Shown here: one piece after another, positions 1-12,396 of the stretch
Layout: every line of letters starts with the position of its first letter
Numbering within the stretch: position 1 is the first letter of the stretch
Assembly (NCBI GenBank): GCA_013399115.1
Contig: VXAA01006530.1
Span: 631,456 to 695,455, forward strand
Direction of reading: 5' to 3'
DNA: 64,000 nucleotides
Source: Anseranas semipalmata
Taxonomy: Eukaryota; Chordata; Aves; Anseriformes; Anseranatidae
Notes under the pieces: generated by a model
What the model was told of the DNA's origin: nothing
What the model saw: the letters and a program-made list of their open reading frames with translations, nothing else
Databases searched by the model: none
Made by a program: the position numbers and the translations under genes

Positions 1-427
1 TATATATAATTTTTCAAAAATCAAGAGTGATTTCCGGGGTTTGGGAGAGAGGCTTTAGATTACTTCAGAAACTTAATTTAATTGCATTTGCTGTGGACAC
101 AAACTAAACTTCCTAAATGTACCTGCATGGCTATATGAACTATCTTAGTGTACTTTCTAAAAGTCTTTAATTTTTTGATACTTTCTGTAGCCATGTAAAT
201 GCATGAAATTCTCAGCATGTGATTTTATTTGCAGTTCTGTCCAGTCTGTAGCAAAGTAACATTTAGCTTAGGATGCCCTCATGGTACTTTCAATCAGCAG
301 GACACTGAGTCACTTTGTTCTGCTGCTTCTAAGCCTGTACTGACAGTGAGATTAAAGCAGAATGCTTTATTAATAATCAAAATTATTTTACAGCATAACT
401 ACAGAGTTCCAAAGGCATTGTACTTTG
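1..427. other. Unassigned AT-rich DNA before first CR1
   Basis: No gene is recognised. A splice-acceptor-like pyrimidine stretch ending in GCAG lies at about 223-233 and is followed by an open frame to 438 containing the residues FCPVCSKVTF. No splice donor follows before the CR1 insertion, which supplies the last codons, so the frame is probably fortuitous. Confidence 0.5.
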
Positions 428-570
428 CAGAATCATAGAACTGTAGAGGTTGGCAGGGACCTCTTGAGATCGTCTTGTCCAATTCCTGTGCTCAGGCAGG
501 GTCAGCAGGAGCAGGTTGTCCAGGACGTCCAAGGGTGGAGACTTCCCAGTCTTTCTGGGCAACTGCTTCA
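428..570 (-). mobile_element. CR1 LINE 3' fragment
   Basis: The segment begins with CAGAATCATAGAA, the reverse complement of the CR1 3'-terminal octamer repeat, followed by the typical GGTTGGCAGGGACCTC. It continues through CTCAGGCAGGGTC, a GTCCAGGACGTCCAAGG block and GGGCAACTGCTTC. The order shows the element on the minus strand. It is 5'-truncated and diverged with internal deletions, so it is an old, dead copy. CR1 moves by target-primed reverse transcription and usually leaves short 5'-truncated copies like this one. Confidence 0.9.
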
Positions 571-2326
571 CAGAAATGAAATAATTATGGTGTGGAAGAA
601 AGCATTTTATTGGATTACATGGGATTTGTTGAAGCTAGGAATATACATCACAGCTAGCCACTGACACAGTCCCTGACCTACCGACTCGTCCCTCAAGCGA
701 GCGAATACGGACACACTGCTGTTGTATTTGCCCTTACAGAAGCAGAACGTGAATTGTAACCTGTGAATCATCCGAATCATATTTAGATTGTGCTTTCTCT
801 GTCTCAGACATGATTTCCTGAAATCCTATGTGCGTGTGCTGATGAGTTGACTTGTCGTATTCCCCAGTGCTACCAAAGGAGGAGTATTTTTTTAACTTGT
901 AATACAAAATTGGGATGGCGGTAATAAAGCTCTTAGCACAGGCGTTGTGCCAGTAGGGGGATTTAGTTACTTGCATGTTACAGTAACTTAAGAGTTGCTA
1001 ATTAAGAAGATCATGCTAGTTTAAAGAAAAACTGTTAAATGTAATTCTGATCAGGACATTTAAAATGCTACGTGTTATGTTTTTTCTTATGCATGTATCA
1101 GTTGTTTTTACCTAGTGCACCTTGTCCGTGATAGCTGATAGACTGCTTTTATAACAGCTAATAAGAAAAGGTCCTGTGTCGGGGAAATGTTCTCCCAGTT
1201 GTTTTTTGCAAAGCTGATGAAGGAACCTGGCTCCACTGCTGTGTGTCTCTGGAGCTGCCTCTTGTCCGCTTACTTTTGAACTTTGTCTTGTGCTGAAGGA
1301 AGGCGATTCTCTCAAGAGATTCTGAGATAATACTGAAAAATAGAAGTAGGAAAAAATGCAGAGTTGTTTCCAGTGAGATTTAAAATACGTATTTAAAAAA
1401 ACAAAACAAAACACAAAAGCAGAACAAGCTAGTTATGATCAAAATGCTGGCAGTTAGAAAACAGCAGAATATCAATACTAAAACAAGGCCTAAGGTAATG
1501 AGCTCAGATAGCATTGTGTTTTCTCTGTTGCACGAGATTATTGAAATATGTATTTGCAGGCCTTTATTTTGTAGGCTTGTAAGGCTTTATTTAGTGCTTT
1601 TATACAGCACTTAGTGTATCTGATACAGAAATACCTTGAGTTGAGCATGTTGTCATTAAGAAATCATTTTTACCAGCTGGGTGGTTGTTCTGAGTGCTTT
1701 GCAAAGAACTAAGATATATAATGAAGTGATCTGTCAATGTACTTGGTACTCTTGTTGCGAGACTTGCTAAATATGCTGTACTTCTTGCTCCCCCACTGCA
1801 TTGCACGTATTTGAAGCACAACGGCGTGCTGTGTTCTTGACTCTGGGCTGTACCTGAGCGGAAGGGGTGATGCATTGCTGCCTGCTTTTGCAGCCACAGC
1901 ACATCTTTTAGAAGGAGACCCCAGAAAAGATTTGGCTTTCTTCATCTGTGAATGAAGATGAGGATAAGCCGAGCAACTGAGTTCTTATGCTGGTGTATTC
2001 GGATGCAGGTAGAAAACTCTTTGTGAAAACATTTTTCAGGAAAAAACATAGATTTTTATTTTAGTAATTCATGTGAAGTTTATAAACTCCACATTCTTGT
2101 TTCCTATTCCAAACTTAAATTTTAATGGAAAGTTATGTGATCAACCCTGCCAGGCATTAAAGCCACGTAGGTTAGGGACTGATTCAACCAGCACTGCGTT
2201 TGATTTAAATAGTGCATTGTATTAGGGTCTGAATGATTTTTGTTTTTATATTTCATCTCCAAGTGTAGGTAGATGTACCTTGTTGCACTGGCTTCTCCTA
2301 ACCTGTAGCATGTTTGTCTTTTTCAG
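571..2326. other. Unassigned AT-rich DNA
   Basis: Only short frames occur, up to about 100 codons on the minus strand at 1112-1414 and 1600-1902. Neither has recognisable motifs, and the first is rich in hydrophobic residues translated from T-runs. No repeat or RNA gene is seen. Confidence 0.5.
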
Positions 2327-2353
2327 TGTAACTCCTTGCCTAATGTTTTTCAG

Positions 2354-2408
2354 TCAGACAAAAATACAAACGTTTGTGCCGGTTGTCTCTGCCGGTGTGC
2401 TACAAGAG
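2354..2408 (+). other. Exon-like segment, acceptor to donor
   Basis: Two acceptor-like sites (TTTTTCAG ending at 2326 and GTTTTTCAG ending at 2353) precede a short segment that ends in a strong donor, CAAGAG|GTAAGTG, at 2408/2409. The segment is 55 nt from the second acceptor or 82 nt from the first. It is open in two frames. One reads QTKIQTFVPVV; another is cysteine rich, with NVCAGCLCRC. I do not recognise either peptide. Such pairs occur by chance in long non-coding DNA, so this may be a non-coding RNA exon or nothing. Confidence 0.15.
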
Positions 2409-4403
2409 GTAAGTGAATGCAGCCGTCCTCCTAGTGCCCTGAAGATCGATGCAGACATCTCTCAATTCTCTGAGATGAGTGGATGCTTTGAAAAGGAGCC
2501 GTGGTTATCTGTAAGTTACTGTCATGCCAGCATTAGGTAGTAATAGGTGCTCCATGTGTCTGCTTTTTAGGGAAAGAAAGGAAAGAGAAAAGACCATCAC
2601 ACACCGCATCTGATGCCCACCTACTGCTGGCTCACAGTGAAGTTGTCGCACAAAGTGCAACCTCTTACTAGGAGTTGGTTTCTGATTTACAGGGAGAAGA
2701 AAGAAGGAAGAGGGAGGCTGAGTTGGCAGATGCAGTATGTTTGCCTGGATTCCTGGGGCTGGAAGGTCTGGGCTGCAGCTAGTGTGCTTGAACAGTTCAG
2801 TCCTTAGCACCTGCATGGTCAGGCAGGGGGTCCAAGAAAGGTTGAAGCTGCTGTGCATTGTGTGCAATAGGCTGGTATGATCAGACCATGTTAGAATTAC
2901 TGCAAGAAATCTGATGGTCTGTGCACTGCATGCGTAATAATATATTGAATTTATTGCAGATTTTCTTGCTGAACATATTCTGTGATTTATCTGTGGATAT
3001 TGAGGTGATTCTTTCAGGTTACCTGTGGACAACATTTCAGACTTGTAAACATCTTTATTCTTTCTCTTTTTTTTTAACCTCTAAACATTATTTTGAGGGG
3101 GAGGGGGAGTGTTTTTTCATGCTGGTGTTCTTTCTTCTGGTTTCTGGTGAGAAGCTCTTTTCCAACATCTTATGCATACAAAGTAGCTTATCTGATGATG
3201 TCACATTGTTTCCAAAATAATCCCCTTTGACCTCCAGTGCTATGAGAATTTGAGTGATGGTAAACAAATCTACAGACAATAAGGGGGCAAAGAACATTTT
3301 TATTTAAATATTTAGGATGACTGCTTAGTTGTTACATGACTGTCAGCAAAACTGGAAACTTCCTTTTTCTGCTACTGATTTTCATAATGCCCTATTATGA
3401 AATAAATGGTTGTAACCTACGCTTTTTTTTCAGAGCAGATAGTCTTTCTTTTGTAAAACATGGATAGTCAATGGTGGGTGAGTCTGTGGATAGAAGGAAA
3501 AATGTACGGGAGAGTTAACTGAATTCTTAACACTTAAAAGAACTTCAGTGTTAAGGCACATGTTAATATTCGGCTATAAGCTTTCTGCGCAACACAGGAG
3601 ACTGAGTGAACATGAAGGCTTTGGTTCTTATTTGAAGGAAGAGCTTGCTATACTCCTTTTGACCTTATTGCAGCTAAAATTTTGCAATGGAACTGTTGCA
3701 GAACCAATCTTTCAACTGATTTCAATGGATTTCTGATCAGGAGCACAAAAGGCAATCAAAACTAAATGCAGATCCATAAACTAATCTATAAGTCACATTG
3801 TCCCACACCAGGAGACTTATACAAATACCGCAATAATTAAATAATCCTTTAGTAATCAGAAATATCCCCTGCATATTTAGTGAATCTCATATTTAGGTAA
3901 TGTTAATTACTCTTTAAGTCCATATACTCATACAGAAACATAGAGAAAGTACTAGTGGAACCCCAAAATATTCAGGTAAAGAATATCTGTGTATTGGAAT
4001 TCTTCTGATGAAAGACACTACATGGGCGAGAAGTAGTAAGACTCAATAAATGTATGATCACATTACTTGGTGAACTGCTGCCAAGAATAGGGGATTACTG
4101 ATTACTGGGTGTTCATGCAAATTTGTGTGGGAATTTTCACTTTTCATGTTGTAGAAAGTGTTTGGTGGTGGCGATTAATATATTTTCCTGTAGTTTTGGA
4201 AGTATTAAAGTCTGAGAGAATATTAAAAATGTTAGTGGAAAGCAAATTTTAAACTTGCAAATTGCTGGCTGCATCACAGTCAAGAGATTTGCTTTCTTTG
4301 GAGGCAGTCTACTTACTGTCCTTACTGACTGCCAGCTACTTGCAGATGATCTGCTGAACCAGGATAATTTTTATAAATTGTGTGTTAGTTTTTGAGTTAT
4401 GGG
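2409..4403. other. Unassigned DNA
   Basis: This stretch holds a 176-codon minus-strand frame at 2505-3035, which lacks recognisable domains or compositional support for coding. A purine-rich GAGGGGGAGGGGGAG run lies at about 3097-3111. No identifiable repeat family is seen. Confidence 0.45.
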
Positions 4404-4406
4404 TTT

Positions 4407-4438
<32 letters not shown>

Positions 4439-4449
4439 CTTTTCTTTTC
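4404..4449 (+). repeat. Polypyrimidine (TTTTC)n tract
   Basis: A run of T with regularly spaced single C residues, in CTTTT units on both sides of a pure T block. This is a simple low-complexity repeat. Confidence 0.9.
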
Positions 4450-4920
4450 ATAGAGGTAGGGATACCTTAAGCTACATGCAGCAAATTACCAATTTGAGTT
4501 TTTATGGCAAAATGGACTGACTATCTAATGAAATATTTAAGGTAGTGAAGGAACATTTGTAAGTATATTACTTACAGTATGAAAATAATATTGGGAGTTT
4601 TCATAGGTTTGATGAGACAAACTCCATCATGAATGGTTCTTAATTTAAATGATAAGTTTTCAGTATATATATTTGTTTCATTTTTGACTCAAACACAGCA
4701 TCTCTGTGCTACAGTAATAACGAAAAGTGAGATTTTAAATTAAATGCCAACAAATTGCATTAATTTTAAGTCATGCATGAACTTGACTAATAGTGCACAA
4801 TATAAGAAATATAGGTCTTTACATTGTAATTGTTGACAATGATGTTTAACATTTTTGTACACAAATTGCAAGTATTAAATTTACAAATTATCACACTAAT
4901 CTGGCATTTCTTTTTTGTAG

Positions 4921-4959
4921 TTGGGGAAGAAAAAGCCTTTATACAGCTTTCATGTACAG
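4921..4959 (+). other. Microexon-like segment
   Basis: A good polypyrimidine acceptor (CATTTCTTTTTTGTAG ending at 4920) and a donor-like CAG|GTTGGT at 4959/4960 bound 39 nt, which is divisible by three. The segment is open in frame 1 as LGKKKPLYSFHVQ. No neighbouring exons are recognised and the donor is only moderate, so the call is speculative. Confidence 0.12.
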
Positions 4960-5734
4960 GTTGGTTACTATAAACTTGTTGTGCATAAGTTGTACACTGC
5001 TGTTACTGGAAGTGTCAAATACATGAAATATGATCATGCTTAATCTTGATTATTTTTAATCAAGGGAGAGGTATCTAATATTAATTCTAAGTGAAGGGAA
5101 CTGCATGTAAAGGGTAGTGGAAAAAAAACTTACTATGCACCTTAACAGTTACAAAGTAGAAAATGGAATTATATGTACTTCATAAGAACGTGCATTTTGT
5201 GAAGTTGACAGTCATAGGCAACATCCTGGATGTTTAGCAATCTCTTGATTTGTTCTTGCAGGTAGAATTTAGGAAAGTCTTGATTTTTGGTAGCTCTTGG
5301 TTCAAGTTCCTGGACATGTTAAAAACAGTTTTTTTTTTTTATAACTGCTTCCTTGAAAATTATTTCAGCAGAAATAATTTTTTTGGAAAACATATCTAAG
5401 AAACTTCATTTTTCTTCAAGGCCTATCAATTCTGTGTTCAAGGCAATAGCTATTTCACAAAATACAAGGGATTGTTCATTGCAGGTATTCACTAATATAC
5501 ACGGGAAAACCTTAACCTTTTTAAGCTGAGACTGGAAACATGAACAGTAAACCACCAAGTGCCTGTATTTCTGTATACTGTACAAGCTCAAATCATGATC
5601 AGTGATTTTCTGGGAGATCCTGTGCATTTTCTGAACTGAAATGGCAGTTGGTGGACCACTTATTACTCATTCGGTTTTTGGTGGAAAACTCGGCCTTGTA
5701 TGTCATTTAGACTTTGTGACACATGTAGCCTCCC
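4960..5734. other. Unassigned AT-rich DNA
   Basis: No gene, known repeat or RNA is seen. The 73-codon minus-strand frame at 5406-5627 has no recognisable features. Confidence 0.5.
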
Positions 5735-6060
5735 AGGGCCTAATGACTTGTCTGCAGATGGGCTGTTATTTATTACAGTCATGTAGAATAAAATTGATTG
5801 TCTTCTAAAATTAATTTTTCATTTGCCTCCAGCTCTGCTTTAATAGAGGACACACAGTTGCCTGTTTGCAGAAATACTGTTTAATCACATTAATATCTCA
5901 GCCCCCCAGGCCGGTGAAGATAATTGTACAAACGAACAGCAAAATCTGTATCTTTAACTTCTTTTTATGATTAAATTATGCAAATGACTTATCTCCTGCC
6001 CTTCCAAGCACTAATCATCTAATTAGGAATGATGTGTTAAAGGGATGGTTTTGAATCAGG
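5735..6060. promoter_or_regulatory. Candidate conserved non-coding element
   Basis: The texture differs from the neighbours: few homopolymers and several clustered developmental-factor-like words. These include TGATTGTCTT, TTTAATCACATTAATATC, an octamer-type ATGCAAAT (POU) at about 5977-5984, and CTAATTAGG (homeodomain core) at about 6019-6027. This density resembles vertebrate enhancers, but conservation cannot be tested here. It could equally be unconstrained AT-rich DNA. Confidence 0.3.
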
Positions 6061-9000
6061 AGAAAGGGAGAATGGAGGAAGCAGAAAATGGGACCTGACA
6101 ATGAAACTGCTGAAGGTACTGTAGTTGTAGAAGATAAATCTGTGTATTTGTTCAAAAAGCAATACTAAAGGCTTGTTGTGCTATTTCTGGTCTTGGTTTA
6201 GTGATGTTTTTCTTAACATAATTCTGTCTGCTCTTTGCTGCTCAAAATTTTCCACATTATCTTTAAAATTCAATTATTAAGGCTCAAGAATTCAGTCACC
6301 TTTTTATGAGAACTGGAAGAGAAAGTACCTGGCTTTTCTGTATAGTTTTTGGGTGGTTCAATGTAAAGAATGCAAGTTCTGACGTTGCTTTCATTTGTCT
6401 GACACAGACATAAATTACTGGTGGAATGTTTTCATAAACATGTTATGGATGGGGAGGCTGCATTTCTTTCTCTACCCTCCAGCAACATGATTGAATTTTC
6501 TTGATCAGTTTACATTTATCTTTGTGTGTATGTTCATCATTGTCACCCCAAAATTCTTCACAAAAGGACAGATGAGAAAACCTTGCTGAAGAAGACTTAA
6601 CACAAGATATTTGTATTAAGAACATTTGTATAAGTAATTTTAGTACATACTGCTAAATATTTATCATGAAAATTATAAGGGACTTTTTTTTTGGGTTTTT
6701 TTTTTTTTTGTTTTTTTAGATTAGAAGGTTCTGGGGTTCATTTGAGGCTTAACATTTAAGCAGAACGGTTTTCCTCTTAGGATAGGAGATTCTGTGATAC
6801 TTAAGGAGCAAAAAATCCTAGATTTAGTTCTTTTTTTTTCCTTTAGATTTGCTCGATCCAGGTATTTACCACCATAGAGAAAACAATAGAGGCCTTGTAC
6901 TTATCTTGATCCAGTGTGAGAAATCAATGGAGAGAGTGGGGGACAAGCATCCAGTTGCCATTCTTGATGCGGCTGAATTTCCTACTGCTGATGGCTTTTC
7001 ACTGACGTGCTGTAGTATGGTAGGACTAATACTGAGGTTAGGACGTCTTACATGGGCATCTACTGAGATAACTCATTGCATCTGGTACAAGTACTCTCTC
7101 TGAATGCTAATTTGGAGGTTTTAGCATCAGCAGGGAATCAAAAAAAAAATCTGTCATCAATAGTTTGAATTTACTGACTATGACATATAGGCAAATTGGA
7201 GGAAAGTGGTCTGCAATAAGGATTCAAATATCTTTTTACTTTTTTGTGTCCATGCATGCTGAAGTCTTTATTCAGTTGCTCATTCAGATGTTTTTCTTAC
7301 CTCTGTACTAGCCAGTTTTCATTGAGTAATGACATGTGACAATAGATGGTAGATCTTGAATAATTTTATGATTTAAATTGTTGGTCGTGCAAGAATCTGG
7401 ACAGGAAAGAATTAATCCTTGTAATTCTGTACCCTTTACAAATGAAAGATGTAGTAGTGGAGCTATCTCATGATTTTTCTTAAGTACATTCTCTTGAGTT
7501 CCTCCTCTTCGTGGGTTAATTGTAAAGCTTACTTAGAGCAGTTAATTCTCTATGCAGAGGTAGGCTATTAGATTTTTCAGTCACTATCATCTTTCATAAC
7601 ACAGTGACGTACAGTAACACCTTATTGAATTGTGAGGTCTCCTAAATGTGAGATTTTTTTGGCCAATCTTGACCTATCCATGTATTTTCAAAACTGCTTA
7701 CTGCCTATGCATGGCATATTTAGAAAAGTAGAGATGAATATGTTTCAGCTATTAGAATTATGAATTGGTCCTGTACTTCACAAATGAAAGGATTATACCC
7801 AAGTAAAAGGGAGGAAATGTAATACCTGCTACTCTTTTTCTTCTTTTGTTTTAATATTTTTCTCTGTTTAATAAGAATCACATACATGGAATAACCCATC
7901 CTAAAATGTATCAGTGCTGAAAAATGGGATGCCTGAAGTTAGCATGCAGTTTGCATGAGTGGGGAATGTTTTGAGGGAGCATCTGTTGCATGGCACTTAG
8001 TTGCAGAGTTCTCATCTTGATTTTTTTTTTTGTTTTTGTTTTCATTCTGTGAAATGATTCTGAATGTTAATGAGATGATGGGTTGTCTTTCCCAAGACAG
8101 TAGTTTTCAGGTGACGGGGGGGAAGAGGGAAGTTGCAACACAAATTCACTAACCTGTGAAAGGGGTTTGCTTTGTGTACTGTCCGTAAGTCCTGGAATGC
8201 TTACTACCTTTGAGAAGGCTATTCTTAACCTGTGTGGGATGCACTGTCTTTACCAATATATAGTCTTTACCTTTATAAGCGTATGCTCCTCTGAAAGAAT
8301 GTTTTAATAGAACCACTGATTAAAATATTCTTCTCTTGTCCTTGGGACTTGTGCACTTACGATGCTATTCAATAGCTATTAATATTTTTCTTTCTAATGT
8401 AGTCCCAAATAGTAACAGGTAGATAAAATAATCTTTTCAGTGGTTAAGGTAAAGAGTATTTCAATATTAATCAAATTTTAGTTTACATATTAAACTATTA
8501 CACAAAACACTAAGCCAGTATGAATGAAGCTTCACTGATACGATTTTAAGAGAACACATTGTCTGTGCTAAGTTCTAAGCTAGTTGTGACATTTATTTAA
8601 GAGTGATGAGAATTCTTGCAGAGGAGTGGTCTTGAATAAGTTACTGATTTGTCTGCTAAGTTCAGGTTAGTTTAGAAATCCAAATGTGTTCCCTTCTGTG
8701 GTCTTCTTGTGGGTTGGGGTGATTGAATATTTTTAAAGAAATACATAATTCTGTCATGGAAAAGAGATTTTGGGCAAAGATTGAGAAATAGTAGAACATG
8801 TAAATATTCATGGCTCAAGACTTCTAATGTACAATAAATGGGATGTGAAGTTTCTGGAGCTGTGGATAATATGATACAAAACCATGTTCTTCATATTTCC
8901 TTATATTCACACAAATAACATTAGCAATTAGCTAATGTAAAGGACCAATCTGTCTTCACCCATGTGGGTGAAACTCCAGTTTGATATACTGAAAGCAATA

Positions 9001-11204
9001 CATTCTCATGCTTTCCACAGCAGCAGCATGCACACTTCTTTATCTCTTTTCAGAAGTTAATAGCAGATAAGGAGTGTGGAATGACATGTTAAGCACATTT
9101 TTATAATCATGTTAATATATTTTCATAGCTTTGAGTTTCTTAGTTTTCCAGAAACTGCTCAACTTCTACTTTTTAATGACTCAGATTAAAGATGTCAACT
9201 TGATTTACTGTGGACCTGTAGCTAGTTGTCTGTGACTCAGTGTTGTTCAGAGTGGAAGATGGAATAGTTTTCAAATGCAGCCGTGTGAAAACGTAAGGGA
9301 AGGTGGAGGGAAAGCCCCCCAACAGTGGGAACATTGCAAGGATGTGCCATTCTCTTTAAACTGTAGGGGCTGTGTGTAGGTTACGCTTTGAGGTAGGGTT
9401 GTGTGTGTGTGTACATACATATATATTTGTTTTGCAAAATTAATCTCTTTTGGTCATATTTTGCATGTTTTAAGAGTCAGGAGAAATAAAGTCATTAACA
9501 ATTAGTGAAGCATAAAAAGTTAAAGGTGGAATTTCAAAGTTGTACAGACGCGCATGTTGATATCTTTCTAGGAATCATTCTAGTTTCTGCAATGCATTAG
9601 GCTTTGGTGTTTACAAGCCCTTGTTAGTAGCTATTCCACATACTGTTTCAAAGCCACTTTCCTGTAATATCCCTTTGCCTGCGTTCATATCACTCAGTAT
9701 CCCCCCGCTTGCTGCTCTTTTTGTTGCATCCAGGGTAAGCTCTGCCTTTCATGTTATGTTCCTTTCCTGCCTGTCCTCTCTATTGGATTTGTTTCCTGCC
9801 TTTGCTTCTCAGATAGCACAGACCTCTCTGTTGGACTTTGCAGATTTTTACTTTATGATTTCATCCATGTTGTTCATTTGTTTGAGCAGGCATCGCCAGA
9901 AGCATCCACAGAGCTGTTTGCATTTTCTTTTACATCTGTTGCTATGAGGACTAAAAATCTTGATGGTGACTAGTGTTTTAAAAAACTTTAAAAAGCAGTA
10001 ACTAACAAGCTGCACAATGGTTTATCCCTGTTTGTATTTTTTTTTTTATTATTTCCTGTCCTGTGTCAGACGTTTAGATGGTAAATTCTTTGTAGAAGGG
10101 ACTGTATTTTTGTTCTATTATACTGTGTATGATTCAGCTGGGATCTGATCCATGACTAGGCCTCTACAATTTTAAAATAATACCTATAGGAAGGAAGCTG
10201 TACTGTTAAATTCACTGTTAATAAATTCATCAGCACTGGTCTTTTTAAAGAAAAAGAAAAAAAGTGCAAGAAAGAGAAAACAAAACGTTGATTTAATTCA
10301 AGTTCATTAGTACAAAATGTCTTGTTGGCATGTTAGTGTACATTTTATTTGTGTTAAAATAATACATCAGTATTAGAGAAGGGTCCAACCAAGCTTAGCA
10401 GTGGATCCTGACGTGACAGGAAGTGGGCAAAAAAAGTTCTTCATATGGAGGATTCCAAAAGCTCTTTGAAGAATTTGTGCAATGTTTTTATTGTTAGCTT
10501 GTATAGATGACTGCTTGCTACATTTGGTTTCTTAGGTGTGACATGCTATACTTCTCATGTCATATGTCTATTAGCCATATATAATGTAAAGGTTAGATTG
10601 GGGAAGTGGTATTTTTCAAGTGAAGGCATGGGTCTGTTTCTCAGTTGGTACAGTGGTTCTCTGTAGGTACAGAAATTGTTTAGTGTTGCTCTTAATATCT
10701 CAGGAAATTAATATCTAATTTTGGCAGTGGACGATGATTGTTTGGGGGGTAGAAGGAGTGCTTAAGTCATATTCACCTTTGAGGAGCATGCTGGTACATG
10801 TCTTATTTAATTGGTTGCTAAACCTTCCAACCCTATGCCAGTAAATAGGATGAAATAGTAATGGAGAACATTAATTTTAAATCAGTTTAAATATACACAG
10901 ATTGCCTGAGGGCTCTTCATGTACTTATTTTTATTCAGAAAATACTGGTATCCAATGTATCACAACAGGATCTTGGCTCTTCACCTTTGAGATCAGAGTT
11001 GTGTCCCTGTATCTTTAAGCCTGTATAGGCAGCTTGCCTGTAAAATTACGCATCTGAATAGTTCCCTGGTTAGCAAGGACCTACACTAATTATCTGCTTT
11101 AGCATTTCATAACATTGAACAGACAAAAGCAAGTGATGGTTAGGAATTATTTGGAAAAGTGTAGAGAACAAACAGAAAACATCGGTAAATGACTGTGTTT
11201 TGTC
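6061..11204. other. Unassigned AT-rich DNA with simple repeats
   Basis: About 5 kb with no recognisable gene. It contains a T-rich low-complexity run at 6684-6718 and a (GT)6 stretch followed by alternating AC/AT at 9401-9427. The longest frame is 108 codons at 9621-9947 on the plus strand, rich in Ser/Leu/Phe from a pyrimidine-rich region. I judge it non-coding. Confidence 0.5.
9401..9427 (+). repeat. (GT)n/(AT)n microsatellite
   Basis: GTGTGTGTGTGT runs directly into ACATACATATATAT. This is a short compound dinucleotide repeat. Confidence 0.85.
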
Positions 11205-11545
11205 AAAGCACTCTTTCATCTTGAATATAGTGCAGTTCTGGTCTCCTTCCAGCTAGCTCCCAAAGGATACCGAAAAAAATCGGAGAGGAAAAACAGAAAA
11301 ATGGTGAGGGTGATGGGTAAAGAGCAGCTTCCATGTGCATGGCTAAGGGTGGTATAAAGCAGTGTGAGATCACAAAAGACATGGAAAAGGTGAACAGGGA
11401 GTCATTGTTCATTGTTGCTGCTAATGCAAGAATTAGAAGACAGGTGAAGTTAACAGATGTTAAATTCAAAACAAACAGAAGCAGGTGGTTCTTCGAATAC
11501 AGTAAACTTTCAGATGCTTTACTGCTGGATGCTGTGAATGCTTGA
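11205..11545 (+). mobile_element. Ancient CR1-like LINE, ORF2 3' end
   Basis: The plus strand carries a degraded copy of the C-terminal coding end of a CR1-clade reverse transcriptase ORF2. It opens with CTTGAATATAGTGCAGTTCTGGTCTCC, the nucleotide hallmark of the HLEYC(A/V)QFW region. After some 100 bp it continues with GTGAGATCAC and GAAAAGGTGAACAGGGA, matching the family segment that encodes the E-KVN-E motif. A frame at 11333-11545 keeps EKVNRESLF, then KFKTNRSRWFFEYS, the counterpart of the family F-TNR--FF segment. Divergence is far higher than in the minus-strand copies at 14.4 and 37.3 kb, so it belongs to an older reptilian subfamily. Recognition is from memory of the family pattern. 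Confidence 0.75.
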
Positions 11546-12359
11546 ATGTGCGTGGATTTGACAGGCTGGGCAGGTTAGTGCAAGAAGAATCTGTGAAAGG
11601 GTATTGTACACAGAGATACTGCTTCTGATAAAAAAAAATTACAGTTACTCAGTGCAGGTAAGCATCCCCAGGAAGTGTTAGTGAACGCTTAACAAGTTCT
11701 TGTTCTTCTCTGTACATCTGCTGACAGCTGCCTTTAGCCAGAAAAGGAAGGGAGAGGGATGCATTTTTGCTTTGTTAAGGAATCGTGTCTTCTGGATTGC
11801 TTCTAGTTACTAATTGTGACGTACATGTGAAAATTTTGGAGGCACTCATGAAGAGGACTAGAAGTTGCAAACTAGGATAATTGTATTGAAATATTCAGCA
11901 AGTTAGAATGAAAACTGCAGGAATGTAGGAAATTAGTTGACTGGGAAATACTCTGAACACCTGAAGCCCACAGAGAGAAGTGCACAACGAGTAGTGCATG
12001 TGTACACGTATGTGCTAAGTTGGTCTTGATGGCACCAACCTAGCAATCCACTGACTTTGTTTTTAATGTACATGAATAGTATCGTGTATTTCAAGAAGTC
12101 ATTACATGTTAGCGTTTTGCTGAGTGGACGCCTAATTTGGCTAAAAGTCTTTGCAAACCACCCTGGCTTCCAAATTGAAGAGACGCTGGTTGTTTGTGGT
12201 CATTGTAGATATCCAGCAGGTCATCCTCAAAAATGACTGTGCTGTTTATCATGTAACAGGCGGCAGAATTAAAACAGTCATAGAAGAAAATAAGCTGAAG
12301 AAGTCATGTTTACCTACTAATTTGTTGGATGATAAATGCTATACTTAACAGCATATGTA

Positions 12360-12363
<4 letters not shown>

Positions 12364-12393
<30 letters not shown>
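12364..12393 (+). repeat. Poly(T) tract, 30 nt
   Basis: Thirty uninterrupted T. It could be the complement of a retroposed poly(A) tail, but the sequence on its upstream side (plus-strand lower coordinates) and downstream side shows no recognisable retrocopy. Confidence 0.9.

Positions 12394-12396
<3 letters not shown>

Noticed and set aside
2505..3035. 176-codon minus-strand open frame
   Set aside because: No recognisable domain, and composition looks like translated non-coding DNA. No supporting splice or start context.
12364..12393. T30 run as the tail of a processed pseudogene
   Set aside because: No coding or transcript-like sequence is recognisable on either side.
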